Shown piece by piece: positions 37,395 to 47,308 of a DNA stretch of 64,000 bases; within the stretch, counting starts at the first letter, position 1, and every line of letters begins with the position of its first letter. Source of the DNA: Haliea sp. (GTDB lineage: Bacteria > Pseudomonadota > Gammaproteobacteria > Pseudomonadales > Halieaceae). The DNA is taken from NCBI GenBank assembly GCA_016704305.1, contig JADJAL010000026.1:1-64000 (forward strand), read 5' to 3'. A model generated the notes under the pieces. The model did no database searches. It was not told the origin of the DNA and worked only from the letters and a program-made list of their open reading frames with translations. Made by a program: the position numbers and the translations under genes.

Positions 37395-38036
37395 GTGACA
37401 AAGAAAAAGGACGTGCCAGAGGCAGGCGGCTTGCCCGAAGCGATTAGTCAGGACGTTGCCCAGCTCATCAATCACTTGCGCTGTAGCAACGCGCCGGATG
37501 AGGTGCTCGCCGAGGCAACCGGGTATATTCGCCAGGCGTTGGAGACTCTGAATCCCTGGTTGCAGCGAGGAGACGGTTGGTCGACAGTTTCTATTGCCGG
37601 TCAGATGGCAGGGATGGCCTGGCGCGAAGATGACATCACCTCAGTAATGCCCTATAGCCCGGTAAGCGGAAAGCGAAACGCCATTGCGCCGCCGCTGAAA
37701 CTGTGGAAGTTCAGCGATAATGAAGTGCGTGGTGAGGCGCTTTTCTCGTCCACTTATGCCGGACCCCCGAATGCGGTTCACGGAGGGATTATTGCCGCGG
37801 TGTTCGACGAAATCCTCGCTATGGCTAACGTGATATCCGGTAATGCGGGGTTTACAGGCACACTGACGATCAAGTACCACGACAAGACGCCTTTAAATAC
37901 CCCCATCGAATTACGGGGCGTGAATGTCCGACAGGACGGTCGGAAACAACACAGTCGGGGTGAAATGCGAGTTAACGGAAAGGTTACTGCGACCGCAGAA
38001 GGTCTGTTTATTTCTGCCACCAGGCCAGCGAATTAG
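37395..38036 (+). CDS. PaaI-family hot-dog thioesterase
   Basis: About 213 residues. An N-terminal helical part precedes a hot-dog domain with GPPNAVHGGIIAAVFDEILAMAN near residue 120, the PaaI/thioesterase helix-loop that carries the catalytic Asp/Glu and the substrate His-Gly-Gly. GTLTIKYHDKTPLNTPIELRG completes the fold. It probably hydrolyses an acyl- or aryl-CoA. The GTG at 37395, preceded by TTGGAG, is preferred to the upstream frame opening at 37335. Confidence 0.82.
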   Translation: MTKKKDVPEAGGLPEAISQDVAQLINHLRCSNAPDEVLAEATGYIRQALETLNPWLQRGDGWSTVSIAGQMAGMAWREDDITSVMPYSPVSGKRNAIAPPLKLWKFSDNEVRGEALFSSTYAGPPNAVHGGIIAAVFDEILAMANVISGNAGFTGTLTIKYHDKTPLNTPIELRGVNVRQDGRKQHSRGEMRVNGKVTATAEGLFISATRPAN

Positions 38037-38071
38037 TTCGTTGATGTGTCCCGGTGATCGGGCTTCTGCTG

Positions 38072-38446
38072 CTAATGCTTTCTCAGTGCCACTCCCGCGA
38101 GCACAGCTGTTACACTTTCAAAAACTATCGCCCCGTAGGTGTAGGATGCCACTGGATCGCTGCTCATGGCCGTCGAGTACAGTCGAGCCAGGGCAAGTCC
38201 ACCGACCAGAAGCAATAGCGAGGTCAACGCAGGGCGATAGAACTCAGTTCGCAATGCTCCGAGTAGGCAAAATATTCCGAAACCTGTCTGCAATCCACCG
38301 TACATTGCGCCGATCTCGGCATACGCATCACCCGTGGCCATCGTCAGGCCGGCATAGCCCGCTGGTAGATTTGGTGAATAGAGGCACGCCAATCCATAAC
38401 CAATAAAGACGAAAGCGGAAATCCAGAGTATCGCTTTTCCTAACAT
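38072..38446 (-). CDS. DUF4345-like small membrane protein
   Basis: About 124 residues with four hydrophobic segments (residues 3-22, about 45-65, 72-92 and 103-120), matching DUF4345-type four-helix membrane proteins. The block GDAYAEIGAMYGGLQTGFGIFCL is typical. ATG 38446 is chosen because AGGGAG stands 6 bases before it; ATG 38452 would leave no spacing. The function is unknown. Confidence 0.75.
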   Translation of the reverse strand: MLGKAILWISAFVFIGYGLACLYSPNLPAGYAGLTMATGDAYAEIGAMYGGLQTGFGIFCLLGALRTEFYRPALTSLLLLVGGLALARLYSTAMSSDPVASYTYGAIVFESVTAVLAGVALRKH

Positions 38447-38692
38447 GAGCATCTCCCTACAGCTTCCAACACCTGATCACAGTCGGGCCAGCATACCTAA
38501 GTGCCCCTCACACATGGAAGTGCGAATAAGCGGTTGGAGCCTGACCGCATGGGCGCGCCTACATCTTGTTGCTTGCCGGGACGCCCCGTCGTCGCAGTTG
38601 ACATGTGCACTGGCTATCACTAAAATGCGCAGCTTCTTGTGGATCTTGCTGAATCAAAAGTTCAATTTGATCAATAAGTTAGAGCAGAATCC

Positions 38693-38768
38693 GGGGCTAT
38701 AGCTCAGCTGGGAGAGCGCAACACTGGCAGTGTTGAGGTCAGCGGTTCGATCCCGCTTAGCTCCACCA
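38693..38768 (+). tRNA. tRNA-Ala (anticodon GGC)
   Basis: A 76-nt tRNA with acceptor stem GGGGCTA/TAGCTCC and encoded CCA, D-arm AGCTCAGCTGGGAGAGC, an anticodon stem CAACA/TGTTG around CTGGCAG (anticodon GGC), and T-arm with GGTTCGATCC. No intron or mismatch is seen. Confidence 0.97.
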
Positions 38769-38795
38769 ATTTTGAACGCAGCATTGGCAATCAAG

Positions 38796-38823
38796 AGGCT
38801 ACCTTCGGGTAGCCTTTTTTTGT
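38796..38823 (+). terminator. Rho-independent terminator after tRNA-Ala
   Basis: The hairpin AGGCTACC-TTCG-GGTAGCCT closed by a stable TTCG tetraloop is followed by a run of seven or more T. It lies about 28 bp after the tRNA CCA end. Confidence 0.92.
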
Positions 38824-39757
38824 TCTCTCTCCAGAATATGTCTTCAGCACCGCGTGTAATCGTTACGCCGATTTAGCTGTCGCGTTTGAATCCGGGTCGC
38901 ACAAGCTGAATATCGGCAATGAACCTATGAGTCAATTCTTCAGTGAATCCTGGTCATAGAATAAATAACCCTAAGAAAGTTTGTTCAAATAGCAGTGCTG
39001 CAATTCATCAGGGCGCAAGGAAGTATCCGCTCGAAGCCGCGGCATGGCAGGCTCGGGTGACTCACCCGCGCGCATTCCTGCAGGCCAGGTCACCAGAAGG
39101 TACCTTAATGCTGCAAAAGTGCGGGAAATGCTTGCGAATTGACATGATGTGCTGTTTAGATATCATCCTGCCCCGACGGAGAATGTATGCATGGTAGCCG
39201 TTTAAAGCGCTGCTTGATGCAACCAGCTATTTTTATGTAGCAACAGGTCAGTGGGCGATAGTGTCGCTGCCCGGAAAAGCGGCGCATTTTTTTTCAATCA
39301 CAGGCAGTACAGTGAGGATTTCAGAGAAAGCCTATAATAGAACGGCCTGGTTAACATAGTTGCGGTAGCGGAAGAGGTGGTGCAGGTGTTTTACGATGGC
39401 ATCATTTATTTGATAATGAATCGCTCTGTTGTGCAGTGTGTCAGTTTGCGTAAAGCAGCTGTGAATCGAAAGGTCGAGTGTTCCCAAAAGTTGTGTCATT
39501 CGATAGACACTTGAACGCTCTTCACAGACGGGAGTCAACAGCAGGGTTTTAGGAGCCAGCTCCAAACCTTTTATGGATGCCAGTATGTAACTTGCCGCAA
39601 TCTTGCACTGGGATGGTTCGGCTGGTCGCTGGAGGGTTTGGGACTGTAAGAGAGTGTCAGCCACACAATGCAGTGTACGGTGCTTGTTGCGTTGCTAAGC
39701 AGGGCAATGTTTTTGCACCAAAAGTCTTAGAAATTTAGGGTTAGAAAAGAGGTTACT
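38824..39757. other. Long stretch without a supported gene
   Basis: Over 900 bp between the tRNA terminator and the glycosyltransferase cluster hold no convincing gene. A TATAAT lies at 39333 but has no good -35. Short open frames here lack ribosome-binding sites and recognisable protein patterns. The composition is AT-rich. It may be eroded or acquired DNA next to the tRNA; I found no repeat of the tRNA 3' end to mark an attachment site. Confidence 0.5.
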
Positions 39758-40162
39758 GTGCTAATGCTATCACCCAGGAATCGAAAGCTTCGATATTTTC
39801 AAGTAAGAGCCACAAATGCGTATTGGCTATTGAGGCAGGGGAGGTTCAGGCAGTTCTTGGTACATCTCAAAAGCGAAGTCGATATTCAGCTGGATATCGT
39901 GCGTAACCGTGTAAATAGCTATGCTGAAGCGGGAGTCCAATCCAGGCTCGGTTCTGATTCGCAAGGAGGTGTCCAAAACGCGCCTGTTGCAGTTCCTGAT
40001 CTTGATTCAGAGTACATCGACAGACGAAAGATCCAGCCGCCGAGCTACAGGCCCACGATTTTCAAGCTTGCTGCTCCCGTTAGCATGCGGGCTGACGCAA
40101 GCGTGGTGAGAGATGAATTGCGAACAATTCTTTCCTCCTTCAATGTTCGTGAAAGAGGGTAG
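39758..40162 (+). CDS. Small protein of unknown function at the head of the glycosyltransferase cluster
   Basis: 134 residues from a GTG. The N-terminal half is basic and aromatic (FQVRATNAYWLLRQGRFRQFLVHLKSEVD) and looks helical; the C-terminal half contains a proline-rich linker (RRKIQPPSYRP). It resembles leader segments found before GT2/GT4 domains in some multidomain glycosyltransferases, but I cannot name it. It ends 6 bp before the GT2 gene, so it is probably co-transcribed. Confidence 0.5.
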   Translation: MLMLSPRNRKLRYFQVRATNAYWLLRQGRFRQFLVHLKSEVDIQLDIVRNRVNSYAEAGVQSRLGSDSQGGVQNAPVAVPDLDSEYIDRRKIQPPSYRPTIFKLAAPVSMRADASVVRDELRTILSSFNVRERG

Positions 40163-40168
40163 TACGTG

Positions 40169-41074
40169 ATGTCGGATACCGTAAGAATCACCGCCTTAAC
40201 CGTTACATTCAATGGAATGGCGTTTGTCGAGACTTTTTTCAAATCGCTATTCGCGGTTGATCAGCGTGACGTAGTGCTAGAAGTTATGTTGATCGATAAT
40301 GGGTCAACCGATGGCACCGTCGATTGGGTAAGAGGCAATTTTCCACAGGTTCGAGTCATCGAGAATGATGAGAACAATTATGCCAGGGCATTGAACATCG
40401 GGATTGCCAACTCAACAGGCGACTATGTTGTTATCACCAATAATGATGCCACTGTTCACCCTGACTGGTTGCAGGGGTTTCTGACCGTTTTCAAGCAGGA
40501 TGAAAAAATCGGCGCAGTACAAAGCAAGATATATTTCGCCGACTCAAACAAAATCAATAGTGTAGGTGTGCAGGAAGTCGAGCACTTCTATTTTAGTGAT
40601 ATCGGTTTTGATACAGAAGATTCCGTGCGCTATTCCAAAGCGCGTGAGCGCGAGTACGTCACAGGCGGATCCGTAATGTTTCGGAGGGCCTGCCTTGAGG
40701 ATGTCGGTCCCTGGGATGAAGATTTCATTATGTTTATGGAAGATGTCGATTACAGTGCGCGATGTCGGGAACGGGGTTGGAAACTGTGGTATTCACCGGC
40801 TAGTGTGCTGTATCACCAGTACCACGGTAGTACGTCTCAGGCACTTTGCGAATACTTCTGTACACGCAATCGATTTTTCTTCGTTGCCAAGCACTTTCCC
40901 CTGGAATTGGCTGCGTGCATCCCGACTTCTCACTTTTTTAAGAAGGGCGAGCTTGATCACCTCTACCGTTCGCTCCTTCACAGCGTACAGAAGATGTGTG
41001 CCTGTCAGGACACCCAAACCGTCAAGGAAGTACTCAGGAGCCTCAGGGATTGTCTTCCCGGAGTTTATCGGTGA
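40169..41074 (+). CDS. GT2 family glycosyltransferase (rhamnosyltransferase-like)
   Basis: About 301 residues with a GT-A fold: ITALTVTFNGMAFVETFFKSL, LIDNGSTDGTVDWV, the nucleotide-sugar region NYARALNIGIANSTGDYVVITNNDA (TNND as the DXD-like motif), YVTGGSVMFRR and FMEDVDYSARCRERGW. This resembles WbbL-type transferases that build surface polysaccharide. GTG 40166 is an in-frame alternative start. The frame ends at 41074, where the following GT4 frame already reads through. A single GT2-GT4 protein split by a frameshift is possible. Confidence 0.85.
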   Translation: MSDTVRITALTVTFNGMAFVETFFKSLFAVDQRDVVLEVMLIDNGSTDGTVDWVRGNFPQVRVIENDENNYARALNIGIANSTGDYVVITNNDATVHPDWLQGFLTVFKQDEKIGAVQSKIYFADSNKINSVGVQEVEHFYFSDIGFDTEDSVRYSKAREREYVTGGSVMFRRACLEDVGPWDEDFIMFMEDVDYSARCRERGWKLWYSPASVLYHQYHGSTSQALCEYFCTRNRFFFVAKHFPLELAACIPTSHFFKKGELDHLYRSLLHSVQKMCACQDTQTVKEVLRSLRDCLPGVYR

Positions 41075-41087
41075 TGTCGGTACTTAT

Positions 41088-42299
41088 ATGTTTTTTTCGC
41101 ATCTGGAAGTGCTGTTAGGGCTGCGCAAAATTCGGGTCGGGATTTACGATCACGCCGGACACTTTGCTGGTGGCGGTCAGCGCTATGTCGCGGAAATGGC
41201 TGCCATGATGCAGGATCGCTACGATGTCGGTTACATATTCAATAACGATGTCGAGCTGAGTGAATACAAGGATTGGTTTGATCTGGATCTAAGCAAGTGC
41301 ACGATGAAGATCATTAAAATCCCGTTTTTTGAAGACAGAAACCGCTACACGGCCGATGAGGGTATGGTGTTGGGAGAGCGCACCAATCCATTCGATATCA
41401 TTAGCAGGGAAACGTTGAACTACGACATATTCATCAACGCCAACATGCTGGGTAAGTTGAATCCGTTGTCACCTGTTTCCATCTTTATCTGCCATTTCCC
41501 GGATCAGGAGCGAACACGCTTTTTCCAGGTTCATAGGTATGATCACCTTGTTATCAATGGAGACTACACCGGAGAGTGGGTAAGGCGACGCTGGAATATG
41601 GAGCCGACCACTAAGCTCTATCCCCCGGTGAATATGTATAATCCCCGCAGCAATCCGGATGATAAAGAGAAAATTATTCTTTCCGTGTCACGCTTTGAGA
41701 TAAGCGGTAGTAAAAAGCAGGTAGAAATGATTGACACGTTTTCAGAGATGACTCGCCGCTACCCGGAAGAGACGAGTGGATGGAGGTTGATGTTGATTGG
41801 CGGCAGCACTCCTGGAAACACCTATCTTGCAGACGTGGACGAAGCTATCGCCCGTGGCCACGGAAATATTGAGTACAAGGCCAATGCCGCTGTAAGTGAA
41901 ATCAAGGATTATTATCGACGCGCTTCAATTTTTTGGCACGCGTGTGGATTGAACGAGGACAGGCCTGAGCGCGTGGAGCATTTTGGTATGACCACGGTTG
42001 AGGCCATGCAGAATTGTTGTGTGCCCATTGTCATCGATGGCGGCGGGCAACGAGAGATCGTCGAGCACGGGGATTCCGGTTTTCGCTTCGCTACTCTCGA
42101 TGAGCTGATGGCGCTCAGTCTCGCCGTAATGGGTGATCGCTATCAGTGTCGGCGTATGGCGGAACGAGCTTATCGAAGAAGTCGCCTGTTCAGTCAATCA
42201 GTTTTCAGGGAGCATCTGGAACGATTGCTGGCTGAAGCAGAGCTGCAGTTGCTCGGCCATGACATGCTGCCCAAGCCCGATGCCAGAGCCGTTGCATAG
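41088..42299 (+). CDS. GT4 family glycosyltransferase
   Basis: About 403 residues from ATG 41088 with a GT-B fold: IRVGIYDHAGHFAGGGQRYVAEMA near residue 15, a central KIILSVSRFEISGSKKQ, GWRLMLIGGS, and the donor-site EHFGMTTVEAMQNCCVPIVIDGGGQREIV. The EVLLGLRKIRVGIYDH opening looks like a linker plus domain start, which fits a larger fused protein with the GT2 just upstream. It likely adds a sugar to a surface glycan. Confidence 0.83.
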   Translation: MFFSHLEVLLGLRKIRVGIYDHAGHFAGGGQRYVAEMAAMMQDRYDVGYIFNNDVELSEYKDWFDLDLSKCTMKIIKIPFFEDRNRYTADEGMVLGERTNPFDIISRETLNYDIFINANMLGKLNPLSPVSIFICHFPDQERTRFFQVHRYDHLVINGDYTGEWVRRRWNMEPTTKLYPPVNMYNPRSNPDDKEKIILSVSRFEISGSKKQVEMIDTFSEMTRRYPEETSGWRLMLIGGSTPGNTYLADVDEAIARGHGNIEYKANAAVSEIKDYYRRASIFWHACGLNEDRPERVEHFGMTTVEAMQNCCVPIVIDGGGQREIVEHGDSGFRFATLDELMALSLAVMGDRYQCRRMAERAYRRSRLFSQSVFREHLERLLAEAELQLLGHDMLPKPDARAVA

Positions 42300-42323
42300 C
42301 AGGGTTGGGCCAGTTGTTACCTT

Positions 42324-43507
42324 GTGCAGCTGATATTCAATGCTAAAGCGTTGCGTCCACCTGTAACTGGCGTCGGCAACTATACCTATCATCTCCTCGA
42401 GCAGTATTTGCAGGGGCGTTATGCTGTAGATGAGGTGTATTGCTTCAGCGGCACGCACTGGCTGACCGGTAGTCAGCAATTGGCTATCACTGCCGACATC
42501 AGAACTCGACGTGAAACCAGTGCCGCACGAAGCCTGAATGGCGCGGTTGCACAAATCCGCGAAGCGATTGGCAAAATTCAGGCGTCCTCAGCCTGTTTTC
42601 ATTTGCAATGGATGAACGGTTCAAATCGACTGCGAATGCGATACAGGGTGCCGTGTACCATGAGACCAACTACATACTGAGGCCTTATTCTGGCCCCTGT
42701 GTGACAACGGTGCACGACCTGTCCTACCTCCGATATCCTCAGTACCATTCAGATCATCTGGTCGATTGGCTGGCACACGGCTTGCCGAAATCCCTCGATC
42801 GCGCAGACTGTATATTGACGGTATCAAATATAGTGCGTGACGAGTTGATCGAACATTTTGGCATCCCCGAGCAGAAAGTGCGGAGTGTTTACTCCGGTGT
42901 TGAAGCCTGCTACCGACCTCGTTCCGAAGATCAGACCTGCACCGTGTTAACAGCGCTGGGCTTGCGCCATAAGCAATATGTCCTGCTGACAGCGACGCTT
43001 GAGCCGCGCAAGGGTATCGATGTATTGCTGGATGCGTGGAGCCTGCTGCCTGAATCGCTGCGCCGTGATATTCCGCTGGTACTGACCGGTTCGCCTGGAT
43101 GGCGCAATGAGGCGCTGATGACGAAACTGGCGGCGCTGATGGCGGAGGGCACCGTGCGCTATTTGGGCTATGTTCCAGCGGATGTACTTTCAGTGTTGTT
43201 TTCAGGTGCCGCTGTATTCTGCTATCCGTCTGTGTATGAAGGATTCGGATTGCCGGTACTGGATGCGATGAGCAGTGGAGTGCCGGTGATTTGCCGGGCT
43301 GGAACTTCCATGGCTGAGTTTTCGCAGGGCGCGTGTGTGCTTTGTAATACCGGTGAGCCCGAGGAGTTGGCCTTCAATCTTGAAAGCTTACTGTGTAGCC
43401 AGTCGCTGCGCGATCATTGGGCCGAGAAAGGGGAGCGGCAGGCGGCACTGTTTTCATGGGAGCGCTGCGCCGCGGAAACTGCGGAGATCTATCGAGAGGT
43501 CTCATAG
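42324..43507 (+). CDS. GT4 family glycosyltransferase, frameshifted in this sequence
   Basis: About 394 residues when the two frames are joined. The first frame opens with IFNAKALRPPVTGVGNYTYHLLEQYL, the typical acceptor-domain start. The second has GAVYHETNYILRPYSGPCVTTVHDLSYLRYP, LLTATLEPRKGIDVLL and VFCYPSVYEGFGLPVLDAMSSGVPVI. The change of frame lies at about 42570-42615. It starts from GTG 42324, 24 bp after the previous GT4, so the cluster is one transcript. It is convergent with rapA. Confidence 0.82.
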
Positions 43508-43558
43508 CTGCAGCAGAAATTTGCGCAGATTTGCCAGCGTGGCACGGTGCGGCACCGA

Positions 43559-46321
43559 TCAGGTCGTGATGATCAATCGAAGCGCCTGTAGATTCAAGCT
43601 GGCGTGTTGAATATGAATCGCGCATTCCTCTATACGGTAGTTGAGGTGGTCGAGTTCTTCCTGGCGAATGGAAGGGTTCACGGTTCGCAGGGCAGAGAGA
43701 CGATCAAATTCCGCCCCCAGGTCGGCGCGCATGTTCTGCTCCGCGTTGCTCCGTATGTCCTGTAGTCGAGTCTCGGCTTGCGTTGATGCCAGCGCTATTT
43801 TGGCTTCCACTTCCGCACCAACCTGCTTGATAATTGCCAGAGCAGTTGATTTTTTTACGTGTTGGATCAAATTGTTAAGCCGCTCGTGAGGAACCAGTTC
43901 CGCAAGATTTTTCCCGCGCGCATCCACCAGTAAGCGCAGCGGCCAGAGCGGGAGAAATCTGTCCAGTTGCAGGCTTTTGGGAGCGACACAATTGATGGTA
44001 TAGATCACTTCAAGCAACAGGGTTCCGGGTGCCACGCCATTGAGTTTGATAGTGCCTAGCGCAGCGTTACCAAGTTCCGTCGCTTGCACCATCTCCATGG
44101 CCTCCAGCACCATGGGATGCTCCCATGTCAGGAATTCCATGTCTTCACGCGCCAGGGCTTTCTCGCGGCTGAAGGTGACCGTGGTGCCGTCCTCCCGCAG
44201 TCCGGGAAAATACCCTGTCAGCATGTGTTCCGAGGGGCGCAGGATCAGCGTGCGCTCTGAGTGATATTCCTGGTCTACACCGAATGTTTCGCATACCGCT
44301 TCCAGGTAGTTCATCAGGTCGTCATTGGATTCGGCAACAACGATTTCGTCGATCAGTGACTTTGCGATTTCAGGCTTGCAGGAATTTCGTTCCAGCAGCC
44401 GATCGCGACCTTCACGCAATTCCTGCCGGGTTTTTGCGGTAAATTCAGCGCTGTCTGCCAGTAAGCTATCGAACAGCGCTGTGCGTTCGAGTAATTGCGG
44501 CAGCAAGCGCTCACGGAAGGTTTCGAAAATCATGTATCCCGCAGAACAGCTTTCACGAAACACGTTCAATCCGCGGTCATACCATTCGAAGAGCGACTGC
44601 TGGGCCGTATGCTCCAGATAGGGGACATGGATATCGACATTGTTTTCCTGTCCAATGCGATCAAGCCTGCCTATACGTTGTTCGAGCAAGTCCGGGTTCA
44701 TCGGCAAATCGAACAGTATCAGGTGATGTGCGAATTGAAAGTTGCGTCCTTCACTGCCGATTTCAGAGCATACCAGGGTCTGTGCGCCGTTAATTTCATC
44801 GGCAAAATACGCGGCAGCGCGGTCCCTCTCTATAATCGACAGGTCTTCGTAAAACGCACTTGAGCGGATGCCTGCTCGCAAATGCAAGTGGTGTTCCAGC
44901 GCCACTGCCGTCGCAGCATGTGCACAGATCACCAGCACCTTGGCGGGTCGCAATCGTTTCAGTGTTTGCTCCAGCCAGGTAACCCGCGGATCGAACGACA
45001 ACCAGGTGTCGTCAACATAGGGAAGTTCAGGGTACAGCTTCTCTTTCAGATCCACCTGCGCGTGTGTGTACTGCTCGGGTGCTGGCAGTGGGTAATGATG
45101 CAGTACGCGTTGCGGAAAGCCGGCGACAGCTGCCCTGGTATTTCTGAACAGAACACGCCCGGTGCCGTGGCGATCGAGTATCTGGTCGATAATGGTTGCC
45201 GCGGGCGCGCCAGGATCGATGCCAGCCGGCAATTCCTCGACGGCGACTCCCGATTCCAGGGCATCTGCCAACTCACTCCACTGGCGGTAGCGTTGCTCAT
45301 CCTCCCGAAATTGCTGCAGGTCGTGAAATCGCGCGGGGTCCAGCAGGCGCAAACGCGCAAAGTGACTTTCCTGGCCAATTTGTTCCGGGGTGGCGGTTAG
45401 CAACAGCAGTCCCGCAGTCTGTTGCGAGAGCGCCTCAACAAACCGGTAGTCAGCTCCGGCGGCCTCTGGCGACCAGTGCAAGTGATGGGCTTCGTCAATG
45501 GCCACCAGATCCCAGTTGGCTGCCAGGGCCTGGGCCTGCGCCTCGGGAAAAGACACGAACACGTCGAGGCTGCTCAGTATCAGTTGTTCCGACTCGAAGG
45601 GATTTTCACCGACGTTTTCCAGCAGTCGCTCTTGGTCAAACAGCGAGAAATGCAAATTAAAGCGCCGCAGCATTTCCACCAGCCACTGGTGTAACAGGCT
45701 GGCAGGTACCAGCACCAGTATGCGTGAGGCGCGTCCCGTGAGTATCTGTTGCTGTATGATCATGCCTGCTTCAATGGTCTTGCCGAGCCCGACTTCATCG
45801 GCCAGCAATACCCGCGGCGCGTGCCGCTGGCTGACTTCATTGGCGATGTAGATCTGGTGCGGTAGCAAGCTGGTACGCGATCCTCTCAGCCCGCGGACCG
45901 GCGAGCGCTGGAGCGCATCTGCATGTGCCAAGGTGGCAACGCGCAGCGCAAATTCGCCGTGTTTGTCGAAATGCCCATTGAGCAGGCGTTGTAGCGGGGT
46001 GGTTAGCTGGATAAACGCATCCAGTTCAAGTTCTGAAACGACCAATTCCTGTTCGTGGTGATCCCTGCCCACATAGAGCAGTAGCCCCTGTTGCTCCCTT
46101 ACTTCGGTGACCAGAACTTCCACTTGGCTGACTGTGGAGATGCGGTCTCCTGCTTTGAAGCGCAACCGGGTGAGCGGTGCATTCTCGATGGCGTAGGTGC
46201 GTTCTTCGCCTACAGCAGGAAATGCAAGTGTAACCCGACGGCCCTCCAGATCAACGACAATACCAAGTCCCAGTTGGGCGTCTGCATGGCTGACCCAACG
46301 TTGTCCGACAATGTAATCCAT
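43559..46321 (-). CDS. rapA: RNA polymerase-associated SNF2 ATPase RapA
   Basis: 920 residues, close to E. coli RapA (968). The N-terminal Tudor-like part (YIVGQRWVSHADAQLGLGIV) is followed by the SWI2/SNF2 ATPase with LLADEVGLGKTIEAGM near residue 173 and VAIDEAHHLHW near 278, then GSEGRNFQFAHHLILFDLP and EQRIGRLDRIGQ of the second RecA lobe. RapA recycles RNA polymerase after transcription. The frame is intact. Confidence 0.93.
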   Translation of the reverse strand: MDYIVGQRWVSHADAQLGLGIVVDLEGRRVTLAFPAVGEERTYAIENAPLTRLRFKAGDRISTVSQVEVLVTEVREQQGLLLYVGRDHHEQELVVSELELDAFIQLTTPLQRLLNGHFDKHGEFALRVATLAHADALQRSPVRGLRGSRTSLLPHQIYIANEVSQRHAPRVLLADEVGLGKTIEAGMIIQQQILTGRASRILVLVPASLLHQWLVEMLRRFNLHFSLFDQERLLENVGENPFESEQLILSSLDVFVSFPEAQAQALAANWDLVAIDEAHHLHWSPEAAGADYRFVEALSQQTAGLLLLTATPEQIGQESHFARLRLLDPARFHDLQQFREDEQRYRQWSELADALESGVAVEELPAGIDPGAPAATIIDQILDRHGTGRVLFRNTRAAVAGFPQRVLHHYPLPAPEQYTHAQVDLKEKLYPELPYVDDTWLSFDPRVTWLEQTLKRLRPAKVLVICAHAATAVALEHHLHLRAGIRSSAFYEDLSIIERDRAAAYFADEINGAQTLVCSEIGSEGRNFQFAHHLILFDLPMNPDLLEQRIGRLDRIGQENNVDIHVPYLEHTAQQSLFEWYDRGLNVFRESCSAGYMIFETFRERLLPQLLERTALFDSLLADSAEFTAKTRQELREGRDRLLERNSCKPEIAKSLIDEIVVAESNDDLMNYLEAVCETFGVDQEYHSERTLILRPSEHMLTGYFPGLREDGTTVTFSREKALAREDMEFLTWEHPMVLEAMEMVQATELGNAALGTIKLNGVAPGTLLLEVIYTINCVAPKSLQLDRFLPLWPLRLLVDARGKNLAELVPHERLNNLIQHVKKSTALAIIKQVGAEVEAKIALASTQAETRLQDIRSNAEQNMRADLGAEFDRLSALRTVNPSIRQEELDHLNYRIEECAIHIQHASLNLQALRLIITT

Positions 46322-46495
46322 CAGTAAAAAATGCCTTTGTTTATGCGGCGTAGTGCGTTTTCAAACGGGGGCAGTTTAGCACCGAAAGAATCAGGAAGCT
46401 TGGACATCATGCGTGACATTATGGAGCATCGGCGACCCAGCGCTTCTGCTTCTGCGCGACTGATCACGCGCGTCAATTGACTTCGCTGTTGATGG

Positions 46496-47308
46496 CTAAG
46501 CAGCCTCGAAAAAAAGACGCATACTGTTGGCATGGACCTGTTGTAACAATTCCTCCACGTCCAATGACTTGATCACTGCCACTGCCTCAGCGATAAATGG
46601 GAGGAAGTAAGGTGCGTTGGCTTTGCCGCGATAGGGTACTGGCGTTAAATACGGTGCATCCGTTTCCAGTACCAGTTGCTGCAATGGCGTGGCTGCTACA
46701 ACCTGTCGTACATTCTCGGCCCGGTTGAAAGTGGTGATTCCGTTGAAGCCGAGCATAAAGCCTTCCCCGAGACAAAACTCTGCTAATTCCAGGCTTGAGG
46801 TAAAACTGTGAATGACGCCCTTGCGAGAGAGCGTACTGCTGTAGTTGCGCAGGATGTCGCGTGTGTCATCGTCCGCCTCGCGAGTATGGATAACAACCGG
46901 CAAGTCCAAATCAACGGCGGTCTGCGGTTGCTGCTCGAAAGCCCTGCGTTGCACAGCGCGGTCGGCGTGGTCGTAATGGTAGTCCAGGCCGATTTCCCCG
47001 ATAGCAACAATCCGCGCGTCTGCCGCATTCATGCGAATGATCGCGTCGACCTCAGGCGAATAGGTAGTCGCGTCATGTGGATGGATGCCCTGTGTCCCCC
47101 AGACATACTGCGATGATCGGGCAAGTTCCAGGACTCGGTGCAAATTATCCTTTGATACGGCAATGGTGATAATCCGTTCAACACCCGCCCCAAGCGATTT
47201 TTCCAGCGTGGCATCAAGTTCAGCCTGGTCGAGATAATCCAGGTGGCAGTGGGTCTCGATGATAGGGGTGTGAAAGCGCGGTATCTCACGCCGTAGTTTG
47301 TTGCTCAT
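46496..47308 (-). CDS. tatD: TatD family metal-dependent hydrolase
   Basis: About 270 residues with the TatD/YcfH metal motifs: ETHCHLDYLD near residue 18, TQGIHPHD, AIGEIGLDYHYD, VVIHTREADDD, IHSFTSS and VLETDAPYLTP. Such enzymes are Mg-dependent 3'-5' DNases or related hydrolases. ATG 47308 is preferred over the GTG at 47320 that opens the frame; it still overlaps the LysR gene by 23 bp, so the two are coupled. It is unclear which TatD paralogue this is. Confidence 0.88.
   Translation of the reverse strand: MSNKLRREIPRFHTPIIETHCHLDYLDQAELDATLEKSLGAGVERIITIAVSKDNLHRVLELARSSQYVWGTQGIHPHDATTYSPEVDAIIRMNAADARIVAIGEIGLDYHYDHADRAVQRRAFEQQPQTAVDLDLPVVIHTREADDDTRDILRNYSSTLSRKGVIHSFTSSLELAEFCLGEGFMLGFNGITTFNRAENVRQVVAATPLQQLVLETDAPYLTPVPYRGKANAPYFLPFIAEAVAVIKSLDVEELLQQVHANSMRLFFEAA

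Noticed and set aside
38943..39197. 84-codon plus-strand frame after the tRNA terminator
   Set aside because: The composition is not protein-like and no ribosome-binding sequence is seen.
39332..39664. 110-codon minus-strand frame in the gap before the glycosyltransferases
   Set aside because: It has a protein-like look, but no ribosome-binding site, no family resemblance and no supporting neighbour. A comparison with relatives would be needed.
46321..46533. 70-codon minus-strand frame between tatD and rapA
   Set aside because: Basic and without family pattern or ribosome-binding site; it overlaps the end of tatD.
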